From NCBI GenBank assembly GCA_021018815.1, contig JAITYX010000046.1:4715501-4779500 (forward strand): a stretch of 64,000 nt of DNA. The letters are read 5' to 3'. This stretch comes from Talinum fruticosum. Lineage: Eukaryota > Streptophyta > Magnoliopsida > Caryophyllales > Talinaceae. The translations under genes and the position numbers were made by a program. The notes under the pieces were generated by a model. The model was not told where the DNA came from. It was given only the letters and a program-made list of their open reading frames with translations, and ran no database searches. Positions 47,169-57,869 of the stretch are shown piece by piece; position 1 is the first letter of the stretch; the number at the start of each line of letters is the position of its first letter.

Positions 47169-47690
47169 CCGACCGGCGACTCCCTTGTTTTATGCTTTAT
47201 TATATGTAAATTCACATCTCAGTTTTTCTAGTTGTAGGAAGAAATGACATTAGGATCTAGATCTCGCCTACTGGGCAAAGACAGAGGCTAGTTTCACCAG
47301 CCACAACCTCAGGCCGGCGCCTGCCGTTCTCGGGTGCGAGGCTATGGCTAGCACAGTGGGGTGGCGATGGTGGCTTCGGTCTAGATTGGTGTTTTCACAC
47401 CAATCGCCGCTAAAGCCCCATGGCAGTAATCATAACCCTAATATCCTTTAGTCTCGTAATTAGAAAATAATATCCCGAGACTTCTACAATAATTGCTAAA
47501 ATAAAATAATTAATAAAACCACCATTCGCTCTAAATCGATTTAATAAAATTTGGAAATCTTAATAAAAGGTTCATGCCCACATTCCAAAAACCACTTCAA
47601 AAACCATCTTCAAAATTAATCCTTAAAAAAAAAGGGCCCAACACAAGTGGTGAAGCTCGGCGGGGACCCCGGCACAGCCGTGGTTCCTAC
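47169..47690 (+). repeat. leader-like block next to LTR K, repeated in insert N
   Basis: Contains CGGCGACTCCC, CATCTCAG, GTAGGA, a GC-rich GGCCGGCGCCTGCCG patch and an AATTAGAAAATAATATCCCG segment. The same series occurs twice in N (about 2,940-3,300 and 3,330-3,560). It ends where SIRE copy D begins. Confidence 0.6.
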
Positions 47691-47759
47691 ACATATAACA
47701 CTCAATCATGAAAGAATAAATGATGCAATAAGTCACATAATCATGCATTAATCATACCA

Positions 47760-49300
47760 AATTCATTTCTCTAATAAACCAAAACTGATCTTCACTCGGA
47801 GGCTTAAAGAAAATATCAGCTAACCGATATTTTATAGGAATAAATTCAAGTTTAATACCACCTTTCTCATAATGGTCTCTCGAAAATGATACCCGACCTT
47901 AATATGCTTTGTCTTTGAGTGCTGAACTGGATTCTTAGTGATGTTGATTGCACTTTGATTGTCACACTTGATTGAAATTGATGTAGATGATAATCAAAGA
48001 TCCTTCAAGTGTTGCTTGATCCATAGAATCCGAGCACGACAAGCTCCAACCGTAATGTACTCAGCCTCAATAGTTGATAGAGTAACCGAGTTCTACTTCT
48101 TTGAGTTTCAGGAGATGAGGGCTTGACCTAGAATTTGGCATGCTCCTGATGCGCTCTTTCTATCAACCTTGTATCCAACATTGTCAGCATCCGAGTATCT
48201 AGTGAGAGTCGGTTCTAAGTTCTTTGAAAACCATAGACCAAGATTCTCGAGTCCCTACAACATATTTAAAGATTCTCTTCATCGCAGTGAGATGTGATTC
48301 CTTAGGATTAGCTTGAAATCTTACACAAAGGCAAACACTAAACATGATATCAAGCCTACTAGATGTGATATAAAGTAGAGATCCAATCATACCTCTGTAG
48401 AGTTTCGATCTACAACTTTACCTTTCTCGTATGAGTCCAGTTTCAAACTACTATTCATAGGTGTTACTATAGGTGTTGCTGAATGCTTCACATCTTGTAG
48501 CTTGTATTTCTTCACTGTCTCCTTGGTGTACTTAGATTGATTGATATAGATGCCATCCTTGTCTTGTTTGATTTGCGGACCAAGAAAGAAATTAAGTTCT
48601 CCCATCATGCTCATTTGAATCTCCTGTCTCATCAACTTAGAAAACTCTTGGCATAGAGTTTCATTAATGCCTCAAAAGATAATATCATCAACATATACTT
48701 GAATGATAACAAAATCATTCCTCTTGGTTTTTGTGAAAACATTTTTGTCAATTTGACCTCTTTTAAAATCATTTTCAACCAAGAAACTGGTTAGTCTTTC
48801 ATACCAAGCTCTGGGAGCTTGTTTAAGACGATATTAAATCTTTTTCCAATTTCAAAACATGATTTGTAACTTTTGAGTTTTCAAATCCAGGGGTTGCTCA
48901 ACATAAACTTCTTGTTAGATGTAACCATTGAGAAATTCACATTTGACAACCATTTGATAAAGCTTGATGTTCATCCTAAATGCAAATGCTAAGAGAATTC
49001 TAATTGCCTCAATCCTAGCAACATGTGCAATGGTTTCCCCACAATCAATTCCCTCTTTTGGGTTATACTCATGAGCAACTAGTGTAGCCTTATTTCTTAC
49101 TACCGACCCTTCCTCATCCAGGTTTGTTATTGAAAAACCATTTGGTTCCTATTACTCGGGTCGTTAGAAGGTTGTTTGGTCGAGTCAAGACTTGGTTTAT
49201 TTTAAATTGATTTAGCTCTTCTTGCATGGCCTCTACCCATTCAGGTTTAGTTAAGGCTTTTTCGTGCATTTTTAGGTTCTTTTAATGATATGAATGCAGA
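47760..49300 (-). pseudogene. pol: RT and RNase H of copia element D
   Basis: Right to left: RT start (about 48,960-49,190), QVYVDDIIF (about 48,680-48,710), MSMMGELNFFLGPQIKQDKD (48,550-48,610), PKESHLTAMKRIFKYVVGTR (48,230-48,310), and the RNase H end TLSTIEAEYITVGA (about 48,030-48,075). TAA and frameshifts occur near 48,660 and 48,835. A domain-by-domain match with E. Confidence 0.82.
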
Positions 49301-50540
49301 AATGCACACAGATTTTACAAAGAAGATCGTGTTCTTACCCCACTGTTGATATCGGAAAGTATGTTCTTAGGTGGTGACTAAATGCATATTTGAAAACTTT
49401 ACCTATCCTCCGGTCTACCAAGTTTGGTGGTTGAATAGGCTGATATTCAGTTGGTTGTTGTTGCTGAGTCTCTACATTGGCTTGGTCTTCGACATTCCGA
49501 GCTGGCTCTTAATTTTGTTTATTTTTAGTCCCAACATTACGAGTTTGCTCATTATGAGTTGCCTCATTCTAAGTTGTCTCAGCTTCTTCGTTTTGGCTCT
49601 TTCGAGCTCAACTTTAGCAATATCATCTTCATCTCTATTAAGATTGAGATCTGAAAAGGTGGATTCACTTATCTTGCCAACATCAATCTCATCAAAGACA
49701 ACGTGGATGCTTTCTTCCAATTTGTTAGTCCTTTTGTTAAAAACACGATAAACTCTACTGTAAGATGAATAACCCGAAATATACCTTCATCTCGATCTAG
49801 TATCAAACTTAGTCGGATGTTCCTTACCATTGTTACGCATAAAACATTTACATCCGAATGGTCCGAGATGTTGGGTTTCTTTCCCTTGTATAGCTTATAG
49901 GGTGTTTTTCTTAAGGATGCATCTAATGAGGCATCTCGTTGAGTGTATAATTTACCGTGTTGATAGCCTCGACCTAGAAATAGTAAGGTAGATCATTTTC
50001 AATCATCATGGTCCTTCTTATTTCTTCAAGAGTTATGGTCTTTCTCTACACTAATCCATTTTGTTGACGAGTTTTTGGTGCAAAGAAGTTATGGGAGATG
50101 CCATTCTTGTCACGTAAATCTACAAATTTTGAGTAATCAAACTCCCTTCCATGGCCAGTTCGAATCCTTTTAGTCCGAGTCCGAGACTCCACTTGAATTT
50201 TCTTATAGATCTTAGTGAACTCTTTGAAGGCTTCATTTTTGTTCCTCTAAAATCACACTAAGGTAAATCGTGAATAGTAATCAACAATCACAAACACATA
50301 TAATTTACCTCCTAAGATTTTCACATGAAATTTGACCACGTAAATCTGTATGAATTAACTCAAGTACTTTGGATGTAGGCACAGTTTTGAATGGTTTGAA
50401 ATATGATTTGACTTGCTTTCCTTTTGTGCATGTATCACATATTTTATCTTTCTTGAATGCACAGTTAGGTAAACCCCTAACCAATCCATGAGATGCAAGT
50501 TTATTGATGGTATGCATGCTAATATAATCTAGTCTATAAT
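49301..50540 (-). pseudogene. pol: integrase and following linker of element D
   Basis: 50,305-50,517 reads KLASHGLVRGLPNCAFKKDK, CDTCTKGKQVKS and VLELIHTDLRGQ; the first catalytic Asp (HTD) is kept. The second site reads IRTGHGRE (about 50,145-50,170), Asp to Gly. At the third, the Glu codon of NGxVERK is TAG (about 50,050). 49,472-49,720 is the variable acidic linker before RT. Integrase is dead at two of three catalytic positions. Confidence 0.82.
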
Positions 50541-50960
50541 ATCATGTCCATGAATCATTATTCAAAGATGCTTTCAAGCAAGATACATTCCGACGAGAAT
50601 TTAAAAGAGGAATAGTATAAGATTTACCTGACCTCGGACCTAAGTGCTTTGTCTCTTTGTTGATCGCATTAGAAATGTAGGAGTTGGTCCGAGTGAACCT
50701 TAACTCTTGACCTTTGTCACATAGTTGAGAAATACTAAGGAGATTGTACTTAAGCCCTTTGACAAGGTACACTAGGCTGACTAAGTTGTTTCCTTGACCA
50801 ATCTTACCAATCCCAACTATCTTGCCTTTGTTGTTGTCTCCAAATGTGACTTTTCCTCCCTTCGGATCTTCTAACTCGAGAAGAGTTTTAAATCTCTAGA
50901 CATATGGCTTGAGCAGCCACTGTCTAAGTACCAGTGACACTTCCATTTCTGAGTCACCAG
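50541..50960 (-). pseudogene. pol: protease and GAG-pre-integrase region of element D
   Basis: HWYLDSGCSSHMSRD at about 50,895-50,940 holds the intact DSG protease site. 50,542-50,772 has YLVKGLKYNLLSISQLCDKG and TNSYISNAINKET of the pre-integrase region. Confidence 0.8.
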
Positions 50961-51719
50961 TAAAATAGAAACAAACTAACCCTTCTCACTTCCTCTCACA
51001 AACCAAGAATCGTCTTTACTATGGTCTTTTCTCGACTTTTGGGAACCCAAATTTGAATAATCTTTGGTTTAGTCTAATTCTAAGTCTTCCTTCTAGAAAA
51101 CCGAGTTTGTGTCTCTTTTCTTTGAAAACCTTTTCTTTTGTAAACAGGTGGAGAAGACTTTTTCCTATAAACTGTTATGTGCTCGGTGCTCTTTTCATTC
51201 GATTTAATGGGACCATGCTCAGCCTTCCCGAACTTTACAGCTTCGGAATCGCTTTGAAAAGATCGGAGTAGGAACTAGATTGCTTTTCACCATTGTAATC
51301 AAGACCTCCTTTTCTAATTGAGACACACTAAGACCTTCTTTTCAAGCATTGCTTCACTTGACTGGTTCCTTCATAGGTGTTGTCAAGTGTATCCCACACC
51401 TCTTTGGCCGTGTCACAAGCTAAAACTCGTTGTACTCTTCTAAGTCGATGGCACACATCGAGTGTGTTCATGGCTTTGAAGTTCTTTCGAACTTGTTATT
51501 CTCTTCGAAGTGTACTCGCCTTTTCTTTAGGTAAAGATATAACACCTTCCATCTTCATTGGAATGAAGTTCCCATTTTGGATGATTTTCCATACATCTTC
51601 ATCATTATCTAGTAGAAAGCATTCCATGATCTTTTCTAGTGTGCAAAGTTTGACCCTTTGAACTTGGGTGGTCCGGTGGATGATCTTCCTTTATCAAACT
51701 CTCAAGTGTTATGAGCCAT
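50961..51719 (-). pseudogene. gag: gag of element D, with central deletion
   Basis: Starts at ATG 51719 on the minus strand. The first part matches other SIRE gags. At about 51,340 it jumps from the WDTLDNTYEGTSQVK segment straight to the pre-protease linker (basic, KRxxFxKKETQ-like). Compared with H, about 650 bases are missing, including the rest of the Gag core and the whole zinc knuckle. Codon 6 is also a stop (TGA). Confidence 0.78.
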
Positions 51720-51763
51720 CTAATCTTTATTCCCTTGGATTGTGAGATCCTCTTGAAAGCCCA

Positions 51764-51775
51764 GGCTCGAGACCA
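51764..51775 (-). other. primer-binding site of D
   Basis: The minus strand reads TGGTCTCGAGCC, the SIRE site with an A-to-C change. Confidence 0.65.
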
Positions 51776-51777
51776 AT

Positions 51778-52673
51778 TGAAGGTTTGCTCTTGCAGTGGT
51801 TAAGTCACCCTAGACGGAGGTAAATAGGGTGATGAAAGATTTTTAAGAAAAATCAAACTCTTTTACACGTAACGGAATAAGAAACAGATTTTATGTCTAG
51901 ATTGGACTCGAAATATTAAATGCTTAGAAATACGTGGAAACCTTCCTTGGGCAGAAAACCACGGACAATGCTAATCCAAGCACCAAGTCAAATCCACTAA
52001 TTGAATTCTGAATTACAAAGGACTCGACTCTATCCGAATTGCTCCCTTCCACAATTCCTTTACTAGTTTTTCCTAGACTTATAAGTTCCCTTATCCGATC
52101 TAGTACTTCTTGACTTAGATAACCCATACGGTTAGGGAAAACTGAACCGAGTTAGCCCTTAGAACTCAATCAAGGGACTTAGAAAGAAAGTAAAGAGTTG
52201 AAGTGATTACAAGATTTTCTTTACAACTCGGAAGGTAAGAGATTATACATTAGGAGTTGTAAGTTGAAGATTGAGTAAGAATGCACTAAGAAAGTGTTAA
52301 GCAATATGTTTAGCAATCTTCAAGTCTTGTGGAGTGGCTTTTATTTATAAGCACCAAGGTAGAGTGACCGTTGAGACTTGTTCTGGACTCGGTGAGCTTC
52401 ATTAGCCTTCCTAACTCGCTAGTCCGGGTCACTCGTAAAAGGATCCGTTGAGATGTGAACGTTGTGTAGTGATCATTGGCTCAAAAGATGGTCCAATCAT
52501 CTATGGTGATCAAAATATGGATTGAAAACAATCGTTAGACTCAAAGTTGCATTTTTCCAAGTTCGGAAACAAACAACCCTAACACGGTATTCGTGTCAAG
52601 AAATGGTTAATCTCTGTCTCCTAGTGTTTAACGGCTAGAAACCTGGTTGCTTTTGTAATTCAAAAGTAGATTA
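51778..52673 (-). repeat. 5' LTR of SIRE element D, inner 896 bp
   Basis: U5 end (TGAAGG on plus) at 51778. A TATA-like TTATAAATAA on the minus strand lies at 52341-52350. The LTR is cut at 52,673 by B; the last five bases before B are gatta. The outer 0.6 kb should follow B's far end, beyond the window. Confidence 0.85.
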
Positions 52674-54151
52674 TGAAGACTCGGACTCTAACTCCGAGAT
52701 ATTCTGAGTACTAAATAAAGACTCGGTATAAACCTCATCCCTTCTAAGTTTTGATTACAAGTCATTCCGAGTGTTATAGAAACTCCTGTATAAGTTTTTC
52801 ATTCGTTTCGACTATCTTAGAAAACACATTCTTGTATATCTTACGCATTGGTATTTCGACTCACTCGGACAACACTTAGATCTATCGCATGTTCAAATAA
52901 TTTCTCTAACACAACTATTCCGAGTTTTGATTGCATATTTCAACGCGAAGTGAATTACAATGTTAATTCCCTTTCTAAGTCAGTTTGTTTGTTTGAAAAA
53001 TATTTGTCTACATCGAGTCTTTATACTCGATGATTTTCTACTCTTTTTAACTTGATCCCTCTTAGGACTAACTCTGATGGAATTTGAGTATATTGAATAT
53101 TAGACTCAAAAATTCTACTCTTCTAGGCCTAAGATAATTATGCACTTAATTATCTTAATTAAATTATTATCTTTGCCTAATCTTTGACCACGGTATTTTA
53201 TACTTTGAGAACTGAAGTAGTTTACTTTTGAGGGTTATCCAAACAAGGTTATCTCATTTTTTAATTACAAAAGTAGCCGGCTTCAAGCTGTGAATCACCA
53301 GTAGACAAGGCTTATCTACTTCTAAAAAGGGCTCGGACAATCGTGTCGTGGTTGTCTGTTTCCAAAACTGGAAAACTTCAGCGCTAAGCTCAATGGTGGT
53401 TTCCACCTTGCTTTTCAGACATCACTAGTTGACTGGAGCACCTTTAGGAGCCAAGAGTCATTGCACAACGTTCACGTCCCAACGGATCTTTTCGAGTGGC
53501 TCGGAAAAGCCATTACAACGGCCAATAAAGACCTCTGTTGAGAACCAAAATACAACAACCACTTTGCTTGGTCATCTATAAATAGAAGCCACTTCACAAG
53601 ACTTGAAGATGGCTGAATCCATTGCTGAAACTATCTCTCTTAGTACATTACTGATTCAATCTTCTTCTTACAACTCCAAGTCCGCACTTAATACTTTTCT
53701 AAGTTGTAAAGTCTTGTAATTAGTTACATACTTTTCTTACTTTCCGAGTAAGGTCCCTTGACTAAGTTGTAAGGGTTAACTCAGCTTAGCTGTCCTTAGC
53801 TATAAAGGTTATCTTAGTTAGGAAGTACTAGATCAGATAAGGGAACTTTTGAGTCTAGGAAAACATTGTAAGGAATCGTCTAAGGAAGCAATTCGGTTGA
53901 GTCGGTTCGTTGTATTTTGTGGATTTAAAATAGTGGATTTGACTTGGTGCTTGGACTAGCACTCGTCCATGTTTTTCTGCCCCAGGAGGTTTTCCATGTA
54001 TTTCGAATGTATACTTTTTTGAGTCCAATCTAGACTCAAATTCCGTTGTTTATCCTTTTCAAGCTTAAAGTTTCTAAGCTTGTTTAAATTTACTCATCAC
54101 CCTATTCACCCCACTCTAGGGTGACTTAGACTCTCCAAGAGCAAACCTTCA
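52674..54151 (+). repeat. 5' LTR of SIRE element B
   Basis: TGAAGACTCGGAC to ACCTTCA, 1,478 bp. TATA box CTATAAATAG at 53576-53585. It appears complete. Its closest relative by eye is E's LTR. Confidence 0.9.
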
Positions 54152-54153
54152 AT

Positions 54154-54165
54154 TTGTATCGAGCC
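54154..54165 (+). other. primer-binding site of B
   Basis: TTGTATCGAGCC, the SIRE site with one G-to-T change, two bases after the LTR. Confidence 0.7.
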
Positions 54166-54210
54166 TAGCCTTTTCAAAAGGATCTAATAATCCAATGGTT
54201 TAAAGATCGG

Positions 54211-56030
54211 ATGGCTTAGAACATTGGAGAGACAATGAAGGAAGGTCATCCAAGTAGAGCACCAAAGTTCAAAGGATCAAACTTCGTGCACTAGAAGAAG
54301 CTAATGGAATGCTTTCGCTAGACAACGATGAAGATATTTGGAACATCATCCAAGAAGGCAACTACATTCCAATGAAGATAGAAGGTATAAGATCCGTGCC
54401 TAAACAAAAGTTCGAGTATACTAATAAGGTGTCGGAGAAGTTCGGAAAGAACTTCAAAGCGATGAACATTGGGATGTGTGCTATTAGCTCGAAGAGTACA
54501 ACAGAGTGTCAGCCTGTGCCACAGCTAAAGATGTGTGGGACACTCTTGCCAACACATATGAAGGTACAAGCCAAGTGAAACAGGCGAATATAAGTCAATA
54601 TCTTCACAAATATGAGATGTTCAAGATGGAGACAAAAGAAAACATCACTCAAATGTTTATATGCTTCACCGAGATTAAAAACAATCTCAAATCTCTGGGT
54701 AGAATGATTTCCCACAAAGAAATGTGCAGAAAATTATAAGAAGTTTACCAAAGAGAAGATGGGGTCCCAAGGTGACAACTGTCGAGGAAGCACGGAACCT
54801 CTCTCAACTAAAGCCGGACAAACCGATTGGTAAGCCGCTTACCCATGAAATTCAACTGGAAGAAGAGGATGCCGAGGTCAGCACCGGAAAGAACATTGCG
54901 CTTAAAGCCTCGGAAAGTAGAGGGCAAAGTCCGAGTTCCTCGGACTTAGAAGAAGATCCAATGGCACTCATTGCCCTAGGCTTCAAAAGAATGATATAGC
55001 ACAAGAAATGGGAGAAGAGGCCAAAGGAAAAGTTCTACAAGAAGGATAAGAAGGATAGAAAAGGTAAATACTATTCCCCTTCAAAGCTATCTTTAATTAA
55101 GAACTCGGTTATTCCGAATGTGGCGTAAAAGATCGCATAGTCAAGGACTGTCCAAGAAGAAAGAAGGATAGAAAGAAGAAGAAGGCTATGATGGCCACAT
55201 GGAGCAATGAAGGCTCACCTAAAGAAGATGAAGATTCCGATGACTCAAAGTGTCTCGCGGCACTAACGGACTCAAAAGCCGAATCCGAGTCGGACTCTAA
55301 CAACTCGGACACTCGAAGAGACAAGTCCTCGGGAGGTAATTGAATACTTTCTCAAGTTCTCCAAAGTTGATTTAGCTAAATATATTTATACTTTGGAAGA
55401 AAAGTCCAATTCGATTCCTCTCGGTTCAAAGAACAACTTGAGTCTCTTACTTTTGAGAGCAACTGTTTGAAAAGTGAATTGGAAAAACATAGACTAACTC
55501 TGAAAGAACTCAAGACTAGTACTCAAACTAATGATACTGAGTCCGAGTCACTCGAAGAGAAAATGAGCATCCGAAAAGAAAGCTCAATGAGTCTCAAGAG
55601 CTTTTTTGAAATTTACTCAATCTTAGAAAATACCTTGATATGCTTTTAGGCTCTCGGTGTGTCTCCTTCAAAAAGAAGGACTTAGTTTTAATGAAGAGGA
55701 GGAATCTAATTCCTACTTAAATCTTTTAAAATGGATTCCGAACTATGAACTTCAAGAATGATGAGCATGGTCTTATTCATAAGAATGAAAGGAAGACCGA
55801 GCCAAGACCAGTTTATAGGAGAAAACCTTCTCCACATGTTTATAAAAGAAAAGATTTTCAAAAGAAAGAGACACGGACTCGGCTTTGTAGAAAGAAGACT
55901 CAGAATCGGACCACACCCAAAGTCATTCAAATCTGGGTTCCCAAGAGTCTTCTTCCTCGAAAAGGACCACGAGTAAAGGGAGTTACTGGGTTCGTAAGAG
56001 GAAGTGAGAAGGGTTAGTGTATTTATGACT
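54211..56030 (+). pseudogene. gag: gag of element B
   Basis: ATG at 54211, but codon 3 is TAG. Segments: LSLDNDEDIWNIIQEGNYIP (54,312-54,371), KDVWDTLANTYEGT and ISQYLHKYEMFKMETKE (54,527-54,640), RSLPKRRWGPKVTTVEEARN (54,736-54,795). The knuckle near 55,100-55,140 lacks its first Cys (Ser) and has Arg for the zinc-binding His (CGC for CAC). The frame also has a shift there. Acidic and serine-rich linkers (55,260-55,600) and a basic segment (55,745-56,017, RRKPSPHVYKRKDFQKKETR) follow. Confidence 0.83.
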
Positions 56031-56314
56031 TGTAGGTAACTAAGAAAAGGACAAAAGGTCATTGGTACTTAGATAGTGGATGCTCACACCACATGTCGGA
56101 AGATTCAAGACTCTTTGTTGTGTTAGAGGATTACAAAGGAGGCAAAGTCACTTTTGGAAATGATAGTAAGGGCAAGATAGTTGGGATTGGCAAGATTGTG
56201 AAAGGAGACAACCCGGTCGGCCCAGCCTATCTTGTCAAGGGATTAAACTACAATCTACTCAGCATGTCTTAGTTGTGTGACAAAAGTCAAGAGGTAAGAT
56301 TCACTCAGGCCAAT
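56031..56314 (+). pseudogene. pol: protease region of element B
   Basis: GHWYLDSGCSHHMSEDSRLF lies at about 56,064-56,123; the DSG active site is intact. It continues with YKGGKVTFGNDSKGKIVGIG and YLVKGLNYNLLSMS, then a TAG where other copies have a Gln codon. The sequence is cut at 56,314 by the LTR of C. Confidence 0.82.
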
Positions 56315-57802
56315 CGAAGGTTTGCTCTTAGAGAGTCTTTGTCACCCTAGAGGGGGTGATTAGGGTGATGCGAAAATTTTAACAAACATAGAAGATTAAA
56401 GCTTGAAAAGAATATCGAAAACAATCCGAGTCTAGATTGGACTCGGAAAAGTGTGAACCCGGATATACATAGAAACCCTCCCGGAGCAAAAGCATAGCCA
56501 GTGCTAATCCAAGCACCAAGTCAAATCCACTATTTTGAATCCAAAAATACAAGTAGATCGACTCAACCGAATTGTTCCCTTAAACAATTCCTTATAGAGT
56601 TTTCCTAGACTCGAAGTTCCCTTATCCGATCTAGTACTTCCTAACTAAGGTAAGCTTTACAACTAGGGACAATTAAGCTGAGTTAACCCTTACAGCTCAG
56701 TCAAGGGACCTTACTCGAAAGTAAGAAGGAGTACGTGACTAATTACAAGACTTTACAACTCAAAAGTAAGAATTACAAGTCGGGAGTTGTAAATAGAAGA
56801 TTGAGTATGAATATAAAGACTTTGGGTTAAGTAATGTGTATTGACAATAATTCTAGCAAGTCTCAAGCAATCTTCAAGTCTTGAGAGTTGGCTTCTATTT
56901 ATAGATGACCAAGCGGATTAGCCATTGTGATCTGTCTTCTTATTAGAAGTCGTTTGTGGCCGTTGTAATCGTTCTTCCGAGTCGCTCGAAAAGATCCGTT
57001 GAGATATGAACGTTGTGCAATGGCTCTTGACTCCTAAAGGTGCTCCAATCAGCTGGTTGTGTCCGAAAAGTAAGTTGGAAACCACCGTTGAGCTTAGCGT
57101 TGAAGATTTCCGGCTTTGGAAACAGACAACCCCGACTCAGCTTCCGAGCCTTGTTTAGAAGTAGAAAAGTTTTGTCTGCTGGTGATTGACAGCTTGAAGC
57201 CGGTTACTTTTCTAATTCAAAAATAGGAGAACCTCGTTTAGATAACCTACAAAAGTAAACAATTTTGGTTCTCAAAGTATAAAATACTTTGGTCCAAGAT
57301 TAAGCATAGATAATAATTTAATTAAGATAATTAAGTGCAAATTATCTTAGGCCTAGAGGAGTGGAATTTTTTAGTCCAATATTCATTATACTTAGAATCT
57401 ATCGAGTGAGTCTTCGGAAAGATCAAATTATAAAGAAAATATTAGAGTATAAGTACTTGATGTACACAAATAATTCTCGAACAAACAAGCTTGACTTAGA
57501 AAGATGAATTAACACTCGTAATTCACTTTAGCTCAGAATATGAAGTTAGAACATAGATTAAAATTTTTAGAGAGATTGTTTGAACATGTGATAAAACTAA
57601 GTAGTGTCCGAGTGACTCGAAACATAAGTATGAGTTGATGAACAAGAATGTGTTTTCCGAGTCGATCGTAATCAAATGAAAACATATGCAATAGTTTCTA
57701 TATTACTCGGAATAACTTGTAATAAAAACTTAGGAAGGATGAGGTTTGTACCGAGTCCTTGATAGTGGTCGAATGATATAAATTCGGAGTTTGAGTCTTC
57801 AA
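56315..57802 (-). repeat. 3' LTR of SIRE element C
   Basis: Minus-strand LTR, 1,488 bp, from 57802 (reverse TGAAGACTC) to 56315. TATA box (minus) at 56895-56904. Its left end reads CGAAGG rather than TGAAGG. A polypurine tract on the right shows that it is a 3' LTR. Confidence 0.88.
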
Positions 57803-57869
57803 TCTCCCCATTTTTGATGAAAGGCATTCCATACTCGGATAGAAACTTTGTTAGTGAAATAATCAAGAG
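57803..57869 (-). mobile_element. 67-bp internal remnant of element C with polypurine tract
   Basis: The minus strand reads CAAAAATGGGGAGAT next to the LTR (57803-57817), the SIRE polypurine tract, and matches F at 22,321-22,385. At 57,870 the LTR of A starts, so C was split by A just 67 bp inside its 3' LTR. Confidence 0.82.

Larger units (their letters stand above)
47691..52673 (-). mobile_element. SIRE-type Ty1/copia element D, 3' truncated
   Basis: Minus-strand copia element with pol, a shortened gag, PBS and part of the 5' LTR. It starts at 47,691, in the non-coding stretch after pol that is also seen in E at 38,066; the env-like gene and 3' LTR are absent. At 52,673 its LTR is interrupted by copy B. 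Confidence 0.85.
52674..56314 (+). mobile_element. SIRE-type Ty1/copia element B, interrupted
   Basis: Plus-strand copia element inserted in D's LTR. The 5' LTR, PBS, gag and protease are present. At 56,314, in the pre-integrase region (VRFTQ), it is cut by copy C. The rest of B must lie beyond the right edge. Confidence 0.87.
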
